NCBI GenBank assembly: GCA_040081075.1
Contig: JBEBHJ010000015.1
Span: forward strand, 1-59,368
Origin: JANJUB01 sp040081075
GTDB lineage: Bacteria; Armatimonadota; Fimbriimonadia; Fimbriimonadales; Fimbriimonadaceae
Direction: 5' to 3'
DNA: 59,368 nt
The position numbers and the translations under genes were made by a program. The notes beneath the pieces are model-generated. The model did not search any database, was not told the DNA's origin, and saw only the letters and a list, made by a program, of their open reading frames with translations. Positions 15,280-23,486 of this stretch are shown here, piece by piece; the stretch's first letter is position 1; each line of letters starts with the position of its first letter.

Positions 15280-16518
15280 ATGACCCCACCTGCCCTGAAA
15301 TACCCCGAATTCCGAAGCTACATTTCTGGCAATTTCATATCAAACGTCGGCAATTCCGCGCAAACTTGGGCGATCGCTTGGCATGTTTTCCAGCTTACCG
15401 ATAGCTCGTTTATGGTGGGCATGTTGGGGCTGGTTCGGATTCTTCCTCTCCTGGTTCTTACGCTCTTTGGCGGCGTACTGGCCGATCATGCCGATCGCCG
15501 CAAGCTCCTTTTAGCGACCCAGTTTGGGATGGCCTTTGTCGCGCTCCTCATTTTGTGGCTCTCCTACACTCATCAGGTTACGGTAGGAGTTCTCTACGTC
15601 TTGGTTGCTCTCAACGCGGTTGCACGGGCGTTTGATGGCCCCGCGCGACAATCGTTTGTCGTGGGTTTGGTTCCTTTGGAGCATTTCCCCAATGCGGCCA
15701 GCATCAACGGCGTGGCTTGGCGACTCAGTGACGTTCTCGGTCCAATCGTTGCTGGAGGGTTTATCGCAAGCGGGAGCAACGGGCTCACGGCATGCTATCT
15801 CTTTAACTTGCTCACGTTCATTGCAGTTTTGGTCGCGCTTTGGCGCCTCCCTGCACGACCTCCGGAATCCACCGAGGGCCGTCCCAAAAACTTCAAAGAT
15901 GTAACCGACTCCATTAAGGAGGGCTTGCGGTTTGTGAACCGTACTCCCGTTGTGAGGCATGCGATGTGGATTGATTTTTGGGCCACCCTGCTGTCTGGAG
16001 CGGAAGCCCTTATCCCGGCATTTGCCGTGATTCTTGGGCTTGGTGCACAGGGCTACGGGATTTTGGCGGCTTCAACCGGTTTTGGCGCCTTGCTCGCTGC
16101 GGCTGCTCTCTCATTCCTTCCAACCATCCACAATCAAGGGCGTTGGGTCGTTGCGATGATTGGTGCCTTTGGGTTGTTTACGATTTGTTTCGGCCTTTCA
16201 AATAGCCTCGTCACCGCAAGCCTTTCACTTGCAGCGGTCGGAGCAGCCGACATGATCAGCACAGTCATGCGCCAAACAATCCGCCAACTTGCAACCCCGG
16301 ACGCAATGCGCGGGAGAATGTCGGCAACAAGCAGTTTGTTCCATATTTCTGGCCCTCAACTTGGAGATTTCGAAGCCGGAGCCGTGGCGCACGGAATGGG
16401 TGAACGATTCTCAATCGTGTTGGGCGGGGCGTTGTGTGTAGGCGTTGCGGCTCTTTGGTCCAGAGCGAGAGAGCTGGTGAACTATCAGCACAGAATGGAC
16501 AGTGAAGATAAGAACTAA
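15280..16518 (+). CDS. MFS transporter, enterobactin-exporter-like family
   Basis: This 412-residue protein has about 12 membrane helices. The front GNFISNVGNSAQTWAIAWHV, the loop GGVLADHADRRKLL, and ARAFDGPARQSFVVGLVP..NAASINGVAWRLSDVLGP are typical of the MFS_3 (EntS-like) group. The family exports small molecules by proton antiport; the substrate is unknown. It lies 38 bp after the serpin and could be co-transcribed with it. It ends 4 bp inside the convergent gene. Confidence 0.85.
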   Translation: MTPPALKYPEFRSYISGNFISNVGNSAQTWAIAWHVFQLTDSSFMVGMLGLVRILPLLVLTLFGGVLADHADRRKLLLATQFGMAFVALLILWLSYTHQVTVGVLYVLVALNAVARAFDGPARQSFVVGLVPLEHFPNAASINGVAWRLSDVLGPIVAGGFIASGSNGLTACYLFNLLTFIAVLVALWRLPARPPESTEGRPKNFKDVTDSIKEGLRFVNRTPVVRHAMWIDFWATLLSGAEALIPAFAVILGLGAQGYGILAASTGFGALLAAAALSFLPTIHNQGRWVVAMIGAFGLFTICFGLSNSLVTASLSLAAVGAADMISTVMRQTIRQLATPDAMRGRMSATSSLFHISGPQLGDFEAGAVAHGMGERFSIVLGGALCVGVAALWSRARELVNYQHRMDSEDKN

Positions 16519-17096
16519 GTAAAGCCAACCAAAAACCAGTCTTGTCCCAACGGCTCTGCCCAAAGTAGGTCGCCGCCAAACAGCTCCCTCACATCCTTGA
16601 ACCGAGGCTCTTTCATATTCGACCACGATTTGTATTCGCGGCTCTTTAATACTAACCCCGTCGGATCATATACGTAGGCCGTCCAGTTATCCAAAATGCC
16701 GCCTCGTGAGATCGCGATCCGCTGGGGCGTCCCCCTATCGACTAAAACTCGATAATCAAATTCCACACTCTCCGGAAGTTGCGATTGGAGAGCTCTAGTG
16801 ACGACCACCCTGGTTCTCTCAAGCCGGGGCAACAAAAGTGCGTGTAGATATACAACGGGGGTGCAAAGATAGATGCAGATGGTTGCCACAAATGTTGCAA
16901 TCGCCTCCCTCGGCTCTCCGCTCCTAAATCGATGAATGGCAATCAATATCAGCGATATTGCGAGTATGACTCCCAAAAAGCCAAGTGTCGGCAGCCCCTC
17001 GAAATCGCCGATTCTCAAACAGCAAAGTGCGAGCAGGGATGCAAGATACCACCGCCCTTGCCATGCCAACTTGAACGTCATAACTAATCTTGACAC
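16515..17096 (-). CDS. Hypothetical membrane protein
   Basis: The product has 193 residues from GTG 17096, or 188 from ATG 17081. Three hydrophobic segments fill residues 10-95 (WYLASLLALCCL, LGFLGVILAISLILIAI, AIATFVATICIYLCTPVVYL). A soluble C-terminal part of about 100 residues follows (VEFDYRVLVDRGTPQRIAIS, YDPTGLVLK). I do not recognise a family. Confidence 0.6.
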   Translation of the reverse strand: MSRLVMTFKLAWQGRWYLASLLALCCLRIGDFEGLPTLGFLGVILAISLILIAIHRFRSGEPREAIATFVATICIYLCTPVVYLHALLLPRLERTRVVVTRALQSQLPESVEFDYRVLVDRGTPQRIAISRGGILDNWTAYVYDPTGLVLKSREYKSWSNMKEPRFKDVRELFGGDLLWAEPLGQDWFLVGFT

Positions 17097-17165
17097 CGAA
17101 GAAATGCATGCCGGTTAAGGGCGTCATTTTCCTCATACATGGTTACGATTCAGGCTCATTTGCCG

Positions 17166-17171
17166 TAACGT
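17166..17171 (+). promoter_or_regulatory. -10 element 6 nt from start codon
   Basis: TAACGT is followed by exactly 6 nt and ATG 17178, with no Shine-Dalgarno. This is the leaderless pattern seen repeatedly in this window. Confidence 0.35.
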
Positions 17172-17177
17172 AAAAGT

Positions 17178-17786
17178 ATGGTTATTTGCGCCGTTTCACT
17201 AGCCGTCATTCTTGGACAGGCGCCGACGCCCGCTCAGACCAAGCAACAAAAGGACGTAGCCGATGCAGTTGTGATTCTGAAGCGGCTGGCCACACTCCCT
17301 TCAAACGCGGAGCTCAAATTTGCACAACAATACTGGCGGGACCACAAGTTTGCCCCTGAACTCACCGATGCGGGCAAGGCCGGAGCCGAGTATGCAAAAC
17401 TCGCCCAAACCGCATCCACTTTGTCTCTTTGCATCGCCTTCGACGCCCTCAGTTGGGAGTTGAACGGGCACAAGTCTCGCGCCCTTGATGAAACGGGTCG
17501 TAATTGTGATCCCGGGCTCCTCGCGGCCTCTAAAATGGCGGCGAAATCCGCAAAACTTGAGACGGTGAAGCGGCTCACGTTCATGCGTGATGCAGCCGGA
17601 ACTCTATTCACCCGCGCGTTTCAATGCAAACCTGCGACCAGGGCACAATATTGGAATGGCAATGCCCTTAAGTTGGGCGTTTCGCTTGGGCAAGCCTTGC
17701 CGAAGGCGCCGGAATACAAGTTGCTGATCAAGCTCAAGCGGATTCCCGTCACCCCGCCGAAAGGTAGCGATAAGGGCGAAAAGTGA
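17178..17786 (+). CDS. Hypothetical secreted protein
   Basis: This 202-residue protein has a short signal peptide (MVICAVSLAVILGQAPTP), probably cleaved before the Gln. The rest is mainly helical and Lys/Ala-rich with four cysteines (LSLCIAFDALSW, GRNCDPGLLAASKMAAK, RAFQCKPATRAQYW). The stop overlaps the GTG of the next gene (GTGA). No family is recognised. Confidence 0.6.
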   Translation: MVICAVSLAVILGQAPTPAQTKQQKDVADAVVILKRLATLPSNAELKFAQQYWRDHKFAPELTDAGKAGAEYAKLAQTASTLSLCIAFDALSWELNGHKSRALDETGRNCDPGLLAASKMAAKSAKLETVKRLTFMRDAAGTLFTRAFQCKPATRAQYWNGNALKLGVSLGQALPKAPEYKLLIKLKRIPVTPPKGSDKGEK

Positions 17787-18376
17787 CAATCAAGAAGCGA
17801 CGCGTGATTTTGACTTCGGTCGGTTTAGGCATCCCTGTTCTTTGGTGTACGGGCCTCGCAGTTGCGGTGTCACTGGCTGGTGCGCCCAATCCTTCGGCGA
17901 GAGGTGACGCAGCGGTTGTCCTCGGAGCCGCCGTTTGGAACGACAAACCGTCGCCTGTTTTTGGCGCGCGCATTGACCATGCGATCAAGCTCTATCGCAA
18001 CGGGCAAGTGAAGAAACTCATTTTCACCGGAGGCATGAGTGATGGAGACTCCGTTTCGGAAGCCGAGGCTGCGCGGCAATACGCCCTTAACCGTGGGATC
18101 CCGGGCGATGCCATTCTCATCGAAAACCGGTCGAAGTCAACCGTTGAAAATCTTGCGAATGCTCAGGCAATCATGCAAAACACCGGATTGAAGACCGTCG
18201 TCATTATCAGCGACCCTTATCACCTCAAACGCGCTGGGATTATCGCAGGGAAGCTGGATTTAGCGTTTATCTGTTCACCGACCGAAACTTCTCGCTACAC
18301 TGGAATTTTCGCCAAAGCTGGGCAATTGGCGAGAGAGACGTATTTCATTTCGAGGTTCCTTCTGGTCGGAAACTAG
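17783..18376 (+). CDS. DUF218 / YdcF-SanA family membrane-anchored protein
   Basis: The product has 197 residues from GTG 17783. One membrane helix at residues 8-32 precedes the DUF218 domain: DAAVVLGAAVWNDKPSPVF, ARIDHAIKLYRNG, KLIFTGGMSDGDSVSEAEAA, NRSKSTVENLANAQAIM, VVIISDPYHLKRA. Members such as SanA, ElyC and YdcF act in envelope integrity. The fold is a Rossmann-like alpha/beta with an unknown substrate. It is translationally coupled to the gene before it. Confidence 0.85.
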   Translation: MTIKKRRVILTSVGLGIPVLWCTGLAVAVSLAGAPNPSARGDAAVVLGAAVWNDKPSPVFGARIDHAIKLYRNGQVKKLIFTGGMSDGDSVSEAEAARQYALNRGIPGDAILIENRSKSTVENLANAQAIMQNTGLKTVVIISDPYHLKRAGIIAGKLDLAFICSPTETSRYTGIFAKAGQLARETYFISRFLLVGN

Positions 18377-18385
18377 AATTTAAGC

Positions 18386-18391
18386 TAAAAT
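18386..18391 (+). promoter_or_regulatory. -10 element 6 nt from GTG
   Basis: TAAAAT is followed by 6 nt and GTG 18398. This spacing favours the GTG over ATG 18390, whose A and T would be part of the hexamer itself. Confidence 0.4.
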
Positions 18392-18397
18392 GGCACT

Positions 18398-18629
18398 GTG
18401 GGCGGCGCGCTTCTGGGCACCATTCCGGTTTTCTGGCTCATTCTTTGGTACAGCTATTGCCAAGGGAGAGTTATCTTCCAAGCAAGCTTTGGGCTATGTC
18501 ATTGTATGGGGACTTTGCCTGGCCACCTTCTTGGTGTTTCGATGGCCATTCGCATGGATGTCTGCTCCGACTTGTTTGTTACTTTGCGTACTCTCGATTC
18601 ACGTGTTACCCGAACTTAGAATCCGGTGA
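18398..18629 (+). pseudogene. Small membrane protein with probable frameshift
   Basis: From GTG 18398 one frame gives a good first membrane helix (VGGALLGTIPVFWLILWYSY) and then decays. The frame of ATG 18390 is poor at first but later gives two good helices (ALGYVIVWGLCLATFLVF, APTCLLLCVLSIHVL) and stops at 18629. The promoter spacing supports the GTG. The gene is therefore probably a 75-80 residue, three-helix protein broken by one indel near 18465-18490. The family is unknown. Confidence 0.4.
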
Positions 18630-18669
18630 AGCGTCGCCCTAGTAAAATCAACTCGAGGACCTTGAATAC

Positions 18670-18870
18670 ATGAAAACGCCAGGCATTGTCGGCGGAACCA
18701 GTTACGTATCATCGGCGGAAACGTACCGACATATCAACCACCTCTATAGCCAGCAACAAGGCGGATTCGACTTTCATCAGATCATTCTTTATTCGGTCAA
18801 TCTGGGCGAAGGTGTGATGTTCCGGTACGCACCTATGACACCGGACTTCTCCACGCTCAATATGCAGTAG
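18670..18870 (+). pseudogene. N-terminal remnant of an aspartate/glutamate racemase
   Basis: Residues 1-47 (MKTPGIVGGTSYVSSAETYR, INHLYSQQQGG, HQIILYSVNLGE) follow the start of Asp/Glu racemases (typically MKTIGILGGMSWESTxxYY). The family's remaining 180 or so residues and both catalytic cysteines are missing. The last 19 residues are unrelated. A GAGG lies upstream, so a 66-residue peptide may still be made. It is best read as a decaying gene. Confidence 0.6.
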
Positions 18871-18912
18871 ATTGGTTGCTCCGATAGCTGAGTTCCAACT
18901 TGATCTAACCGG

Positions 18913-18918
18913 TAAACT
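18913..18918 (+). promoter_or_regulatory. -10 element 6 nt from GTG of FKBP gene
   Basis: TAAACT is followed by 6 nt and GTG 18925; there is no Shine-Dalgarno between them. Confidence 0.4.
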
Positions 18919-18924
18919 CTGCGC

Positions 18925-19251
18925 GTGAGCGAACTCCTAATAGAAGATATTCAAGTCGGCGATGGTGAAGAGGCCGTGGCCGGCCAATCGGTGACGGTGC
19001 ACTACACCGGCACCCTAACCGATGGCACCCCGTTTGACTCCAGCGTAGATCGCGACGAGCCGTTTTCTTTCCCCCTTGGTGCGGGTCGCGTTATCAAGGG
19101 CTGGGATATGGGGGTAGCTGGCATGAAAGTAGGTGGCAAGCGAAAACTCACTATTCCGAGCCATCTAGCCTATGGTGAGAGGGGCGCAGGCGGAGTAATC
19201 CCGCCCAACGCAACACTTGTGTTCGATGTTGAACTCTTAGGCGTAAAGTAA
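18925..19251 (+). CDS. FKBP-type peptidyl-prolyl isomerase
   Basis: The product has 108 residues from GTG 18925 and is a single minimal FKBP domain: VTVHYTGTLTDGTPFDSS, FSFPLGAGRVIKGWDMGVAG, MKVGGKRKLTIPSHLAYG, GVIPPNATLVFDVELL. All usual active-site aromatic positions are present. There is no signal peptide, so it acts in the cytoplasm. It opens a run of short plus-strand genes and lies 3 bp from the next. Confidence 0.95.
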   Translation: MSELLIEDIQVGDGEEAVAGQSVTVHYTGTLTDGTPFDSSVDRDEPFSFPLGAGRVIKGWDMGVAGMKVGGKRKLTIPSHLAYGERGAGGVIPPNATLVFDVELLGVK

Positions 19252-19254
19252 AGC

Positions 19255-19641
19255 GTGGAACTCGGGTTTTCCAAGATCATTGAGTGCGGTTTCGAAGAGG
19301 CGATTAGTCGCACAACGTCGGCTATCGTCGCTGTTGGGTTTGGCATTGTGAGCGACATTGATGTTGCGGCAACCTTCAAAGCAAAGCTAGGCGTCGACTA
19401 CCGACCCTACAGAATCCTCGGTGCATGCAATCCTGGTCTCGCCAAAAAGGCGCTGGATGAAATGCCCGAAATTGGGCTGTTCATACCGTGCAATGTTACC
19501 GTCGAGCAAGTCGAGGGTGGCATCAAAGTGATGGCCATAGACCCGCTTGCCGCTTTGGCGGTCGCGGGGCCAAACGCGGTCTTGGAAGAGGTCGTGAATG
19601 ACGCTCGACCACGCCTCCAAGAAGCCATCGCATCACTGTAA
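19255..19641 (+). CDS. DUF302 family protein
   Basis: The product has 128 residues from GTG 19255. The pattern FEEAISRTTSAIVAVGFGIV, DIDVAATFKAKLG, YRILGACNPGLAKKAL, IGLFIPCNVTVEQV and LAALAVAGPN is that of DUF302, a small alpha/beta domain of unknown function often linked to redox genes. CNP and PCNV are conserved. It follows the FKBP gene with a 3-bp gap. Confidence 0.9.
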   Translation: MELGFSKIIECGFEEAISRTTSAIVAVGFGIVSDIDVAATFKAKLGVDYRPYRILGACNPGLAKKALDEMPEIGLFIPCNVTVEQVEGGIKVMAIDPLAALAVAGPNAVLEEVVNDARPRLQEAIASL

Positions 19642-19660
19642 CCCAAAAATATTGCAAGAT

Positions 19661-20182
19661 ATGCAGATGGATTATTCTGATCCGATTGTCAAGAGCGTCT
19701 TTTCCCGCCTCGGGGCTGAGCCGTCAGCCAAGAACACGCTGGCTTTGCAATACTCAGCCGTCACGGATGTTCCTGCCGCAAAGATTTGGGAGGTCTTAGA
19801 AAACATCGAGCAATGGGCTCGTTGGGGGAAACCCTGGATTGAGCGCAGCCGATGGCTAGAGAGACGCAAATTTGAAGTTGGTGCACGATTCGAACAGGTG
19901 AGACGCATGGGATTCCCAATCGGTCGACAAGTGACCGTTGAAACGGTTCGTGAGTTGATTCCAGGTACCAGCGTCGGATGGTGGGATTCCGAAGGGGGAA
20001 TTCGATGCTGCCGATTTTGGAACGTGGAGACTCAATCTGATGGGCAAACAAAGGTGACTTCCACTGAAGTGTTTGTTGGCCCGCTCATCTTCTTAGGGCA
20101 ACTGCTAATCCGACGCCGGTGGCGGCGCCTCAACGAAAACTTGGTGAATGGCTTGATCGAGTTAGCCAAACGAAACATTTAA
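19661..20182 (+). CDS. SRPBCC-superfamily protein (polyketide cyclase-like)
   Basis: The start at ATG 19661 gives 173 residues; the frame is open further upstream, inside the previous gene. The START/SRPBCC pattern is visible: ALQYSAVTDVPAAKIWEVLEN, IEQWARWGKPWIERSRW, GARFEQVRRMGFPIGRQVTV, GTSVGWWDSEGG, and a long final helix RRRWRRLNENLVNGLIELAK. The fold binds hydrophobic ligands. No specific ligand can be read. Confidence 0.75.
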   Translation: MQMDYSDPIVKSVFSRLGAEPSAKNTLALQYSAVTDVPAAKIWEVLENIEQWARWGKPWIERSRWLERRKFEVGARFEQVRRMGFPIGRQVTVETVRELIPGTSVGWWDSEGGIRCCRFWNVETQSDGQTKVTSTEVFVGPLIFLGQLLIRRRWRRLNENLVNGLIELAKRNI

Positions 20183-20188
20183 GCCACT

Positions 20189-21244
20189 GTGATTCCATTC
20201 GCCTTTGTAATTCACCCCCTCAAACCGCAAGATGTTGCGAGGAAGTATCCAATTGCTCGATTTGCCCCCGACTGGCTGATTGAACAGTTAATGCGTAAGA
20301 AGAAGCCGGTAGTTGCGGGCAATGTCACGGGAATCAAATCCTTAACCGGTGAGGAACTACACGGCTGGCTGATCGCTTGCCCGCTAACACCCAAGTTGAT
20401 GATGGAAAACGTTGAGCTAGCTTACGAGCGCATCATCACCTGCACAGAAATGGCGAACGAACTCGGCGCCCAGATCATTGGCTTGGGCGCGTTCACAAGT
20501 GTTGTTGGAGACGGTGGAATAACGGTTGCAAAGCGTTCAAAAATTGCAGTTACAACCGGCAATAGCTACACTGTGGCGACGGCAATCGAAGGAACCCTTA
20601 AGGCTTGCGGCATGATCGGCGTTGTCCCCGGCGAGTCAACCCTCGCCGTAGTCGGGGCCACTGGATCGATCGGAAAGACTTGCGCGCGCGTGCTGGGACG
20701 TGATTTTGGAAGGACCATCGTTGTGGGGCGGGACCTGGCCAAGACCGAGGCTATCGCCCGTGAAATCGGTCCTGACGTGATTGCATCAATAGACATGGCC
20801 AGCATCAAGGATGCCGACGCCGTCGTGACTGTTACTTCATCCGATGCGGAAGTAATCATGCCCGACCACTTGCGACCCGGGGCAATCGTTTGCGACGTGG
20901 CTCGACCGCGTGACGTTTCTGTGCGGGTTTCCAAAGAGCGGCCCGACGTTCTCGTTATCGAGGGTGGGGTCGTTGCCGTGCCGGGCGACGTTGAGTTCGG
21001 AATAAACTTTGGATTCCCGCCGAAAACAGCCTATGCCTGCATGAGCGAAACGATGATGCTCGCGCTCGAGGGACGCGCCGAGAGCTTCACCCTCGGCAAA
21101 GACGTGACCGTGGAACAGGTCGACGAAACTCAACGGCTCGCCACAAAACACGGCTTCAAACTTGCCGGATTCCGTTCGTTCGAAAAGGCCGTCAGCGAAG
21201 AAGCCATTGAGCGAGCCCGTCGGGCTCGGCAAGGTATCCTTTGA
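20189..21244 (+). CDS. Long-chain acyl-ACP reductase (AAR)-like oxidoreductase
   Basis: The product has 351 residues from GTG 20189. It resembles cyanobacterial acyl-ACP reductase along its length: GAQIIGLGAFTSVV, TTGNSYTVATAIEG (AAR has TTGNTHT), the nucleotide fold VVGATGSIGKTCARVL, AIVCDVARPRDVS and AYACMSETMMLALEG. In the last segment Cys284 matches the catalytic cysteine of AAR (FACFAEAMLLE). The N-terminal 60 residues diverge. AAR reduces fatty acyl-ACP to aldehyde with NADPH; here the substrate is unproven. No aldehyde-deformylating oxygenase gene is nearby. It overlaps apt by 4 bp. Confidence 0.7.
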   Translation: MIPFAFVIHPLKPQDVARKYPIARFAPDWLIEQLMRKKKPVVAGNVTGIKSLTGEELHGWLIACPLTPKLMMENVELAYERIITCTEMANELGAQIIGLGAFTSVVGDGGITVAKRSKIAVTTGNSYTVATAIEGTLKACGMIGVVPGESTLAVVGATGSIGKTCARVLGRDFGRTIVVGRDLAKTEAIAREIGPDVIASIDMASIKDADAVVTVTSSDAEVIMPDHLRPGAIVCDVARPRDVSVRVSKERPDVLVIEGGVVAVPGDVEFGINFGFPPKTAYACMSETMMLALEGRAESFTLGKDVTVEQVDETQRLATKHGFKLAGFRSFEKAVSEEAIERARRARQGIL

Positions 21245-21768
21245 ACCGCATGGAACTACTGGCCAAAGCCTACATTCGGGACATTCCTGATTTCCCCAAG
21301 GCGGGAATCATGTTCAAAGATATCGCTCCGGTTTTGCAACATCCGGCTGCCTTTCAAGAGGCCGTCGACCTCCTCGTCGCGGATGCGAAGGCAAAGGGCG
21401 CAGAAGTAATCGTGGGCATTGAAAGCCGTGGTTTCGTGTTTGGAACTCCGGTCGCCTTGCAGCTTGGAGTGCCCTTCGCCATGGCAAGAAAGCTGGGCAA
21501 ACTTCCCTACGAGCGTATCTCTGAGGAATATGCTCTGGAGTATGGGACGAACACCGTTGAGATGCACGTAGATGCGGTCGCTCCGGGGCATCGCGCGTAC
21601 ATAGTTGATGATCTGCTTGCAACCGGGGGCACTGCGGCGGCCTCAGCTCGCCTGGTGGAAAGACTTGGAGGCAATGTTTGCGGATTCGGGTTTCTCGTCG
21701 AGCTTGGCTTTTTAGAGGGCCGCAAGAATCTGCTTGGTTACCCGATCCACGCCTTAATCGGCTACTAA
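21241..21768 (+). CDS. apt: Adenine phosphoribosyltransferase
   Basis: The product has 175 residues from TTG 21241, or 172 from ATG 21250. Family motifs: IPDFPKAGIMFKDIAPVL, VIVGIESRGFVFGTPVA, MARKLGKLPYE and the PRPP-binding AYIVDDLLATGGTAAAS. It converts adenine and PRPP to AMP in purine salvage in the cytosol. It is coupled to the AAR-like gene by a 4-bp overlap. Confidence 0.97.
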   Translation: MNRMELLAKAYIRDIPDFPKAGIMFKDIAPVLQHPAAFQEAVDLLVADAKAKGAEVIVGIESRGFVFGTPVALQLGVPFAMARKLGKLPYERISEEYALEYGTNTVEMHVDAVAPGHRAYIVDDLLATGGTAAASARLVERLGGNVCGFGFLVELGFLEGRKNLLGYPIHALIGY

Positions 21769-21779
21769 CTTTCATCTTG

Positions 21780-21785
21780 TATAAT
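21780..21785 (+). promoter_or_regulatory. -10 element TATAAT 6 nt from start codon
   Basis: A perfect TATAAT is followed by 6 nt and ATG 21792. With normal promoter geometry the transcript would begin at the A of the ATG. This is the clearest leaderless candidate in the window. Confidence 0.5.
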
Positions 21786-21791
21786 CGACAG

Positions 21792-22193
21792 ATGCGAACT
21801 ACCAAGCTTTCCGTTTTTTCCCTTATCGTCTTGTCTGCCGTTGCTTTTGCTGCGGAGAAGGTTGCAATTTCCGATCTCCTCAAAAAAGCCGATGACTTCG
21901 ACAAGAAAACGGTTGTGCTCGTCGGGAAGGTTGATAATTTTAAAGCCAAGGTTTCCAAAGCAGGCAATCCGTATTTTACGTTCAAGCTTCTCGACGACAA
22001 AGACAACAAGGTGAGCATCTATAGCCGCGGAAAGCTTGAGAAAGACTTGGAAGACGGTCAGAAAGTTGAAGTCACCGGCACATTTAAGAAGGAATCAAAG
22101 GTCGGAGCGAACACCTTCAAGAATGAGGTTGACATAAGCAAGGACGAGAACGACAAGAAGACCAAAGACTTTGGCGTTAAGGTTGTAAAGTAA
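21792..22193 (+). CDS. Secreted OB-fold protein
   Basis: The start at ATG 21792 gives 133 residues with a signal peptide (MRTTKLSVFSLIVLSAVAFA). The mature part is a single OB-fold-like domain: ISDLLKKADDFDKKTVVLVG, KVDNFKAKVSKAGNPYFTFK, LLDDKDNKVSIYSRGKLEKD, GQKVEVTGTFKKE. It is Lys-rich (KNEVDISKDENDKKTKD), as expected for binding a negatively charged ligand. Its exported location is unusual for a nucleic-acid-type OB fold. Confidence 0.75.
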   Translation: MRTTKLSVFSLIVLSAVAFAAEKVAISDLLKKADDFDKKTVVLVGKVDNFKAKVSKAGNPYFTFKLLDDKDNKVSIYSRGKLEKDLEDGQKVEVTGTFKKESKVGANTFKNEVDISKDENDKKTKDFGVKVVK

Positions 22194-22195
22194 GA

Positions 22196-23395
22196 CTAAA
22201 AGTCTGACTCAGATATTTCGTTGATGGGTCGGCGAGCTCGAATCATCTCATCTAGTTTGTCCGATATTGGATCAAGTTTGGGTTCATCATGGTTTAGGGC
22301 CAAACCCATTCTGATGACGCCGTCTGTGCCGGCCCAAAGCTCAATGAAGTTGCCCGAAGAAGGATTGCCGATTAGTTTGGATTGAGTTAGGCCAACCGGG
22401 CTGCCGCGAAGAATCATGTGTTGATCAAAAAAATCAGTCCAGAAATAGGCAACCTTTTCGTAGGGCTCATTCGCCCCCGCCATGTTCTTTCCAGCTGCGG
22501 TGCCCGTCCACTTGGCGTGCAAGTGGTGCTGAGCATTCCAATTTGTCCCCAAAAACGGGTCTTCAAAACTCGCGCAGTCACCGCATGCGAAGACATCTTT
22601 CGCCGAGGTTTCAAGCAATCGGTTCACCACGATACCGCTCGCGGGGTCGCCCGCCAAGCCGGCCGATAATCCCAATTCGGCAACCGGTTGTCCACCTGTG
22701 GCAAGAATTACTAGGTCCGTCACTCCTCCATTCACCTTTGGCCCCAGTTCCAGCGATTTCAAAGGCTCCCCTAGGATCAGTTCGACGCCTTTGGAAACCA
22801 AGTAGTCCTTGAGATAGGCGCCGCATTCGCGCGAGGCAAATGCCTGCCAGGGCCACTCGTCTTGCGACAGAAGGGTCACTTTCTTGCCGATGGCGGTGGC
22901 CGCCGAGGCCAGTTCAAGGCCCAGATAACCGGTCCCGACAATCGTAAGATGGTTCACTCTCGGCCACATGCCTCGAATTCTGTCGGCATCGTCCATGGTT
23001 CGCAGGAGTACAACACGTTCAAGATCAGTTCCCGAAGCATCCGGAATCGTCGCGCGGGCGCCTGTCGCAATGAGCAGCTTTCCATATTGAACAGCCGAAC
23101 CATCGGACAGTGCGACGGTCTTTAGATCTGTGTTGATGGAATCAGCGCGAACCCCCAACTTAAGGTCGACGCCGTTGTCCGGGTAGAAGTTATCAAACTT
23201 GCTTGAAATGTCGTCAAGAGTCACCTCGGGATTCTTCAGAAACCCCTTGGACAAAGGCGGCCGATCATACGGCACGGACTCCTCGTCCCGAATCAAGATA
23301 ATCTTTCCTGCCTCGTCCTTTTCGCGGATGCCCATAATGGCGCAAACACTGGCAACGCCTCCGCCGATCAAAACGTATTCCGCAAACTCACTCAT
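22196..23395 (-). CDS. FAD-dependent pyridine nucleotide oxidoreductase (ferredoxin reductase type)
   Basis: The product has about 399 residues from ATG 23395. The FAD-binding front is YVLIGGGVASVCAIMGIRE, followed by VPYDRPPLSKGFL. The NAD motif is LTIVGTGYLGLELASAATAIG, and the second FAD motif is VFACGDCAS. The C-terminus (KLDEMIRARRPINEISE) matches Reductase_C. There is no redox-active Cys pair, so it probably passes electrons from NAD(P)H to a ferredoxin or similar carrier. It is convergent with the OB-fold gene, 2 bp apart. Confidence 0.85.
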   Translation of the reverse strand: MSEFAEYVLIGGGVASVCAIMGIREKDEAGKIILIRDEESVPYDRPPLSKGFLKNPEVTLDDISSKFDNFYPDNGVDLKLGVRADSINTDLKTVALSDGSAVQYGKLLIATGARATIPDASGTDLERVVLLRTMDDADRIRGMWPRVNHLTIVGTGYLGLELASAATAIGKKVTLLSQDEWPWQAFASRECGAYLKDYLVSKGVELILGEPLKSLELGPKVNGGVTDLVILATGGQPVAELGLSAGLAGDPASGIVVNRLLETSAKDVFACGDCASFEDPFLGTNWNAQHHLHAKWTGTAAGKNMAGANEPYEKVAYFWTDFFDQHMILRGSPVGLTQSKLIGNPSSGNFIELWAGTDGVIRMGLALNHDEPKLDPISDKLDEMIRARRPINEISESDF

Positions 23396-23401
23396 CTTCA
23401 A

Positions 23402-23407
23402 AGAGTA
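23402..23407 (-). promoter_or_regulatory. -10-like TACTCT 6 nt from start
   Basis: On the minus strand TACTCT, 6 nt, ATG 23395; there is no Shine-Dalgarno. Confidence 0.3.
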
Positions 23408-23486
23408 TGACGCAGAAACATTTCATGGGCTTTTGGGCCCCTCCCCTCACATATGAAAGCAATAACGCGTTAAAATCATAGCAACC

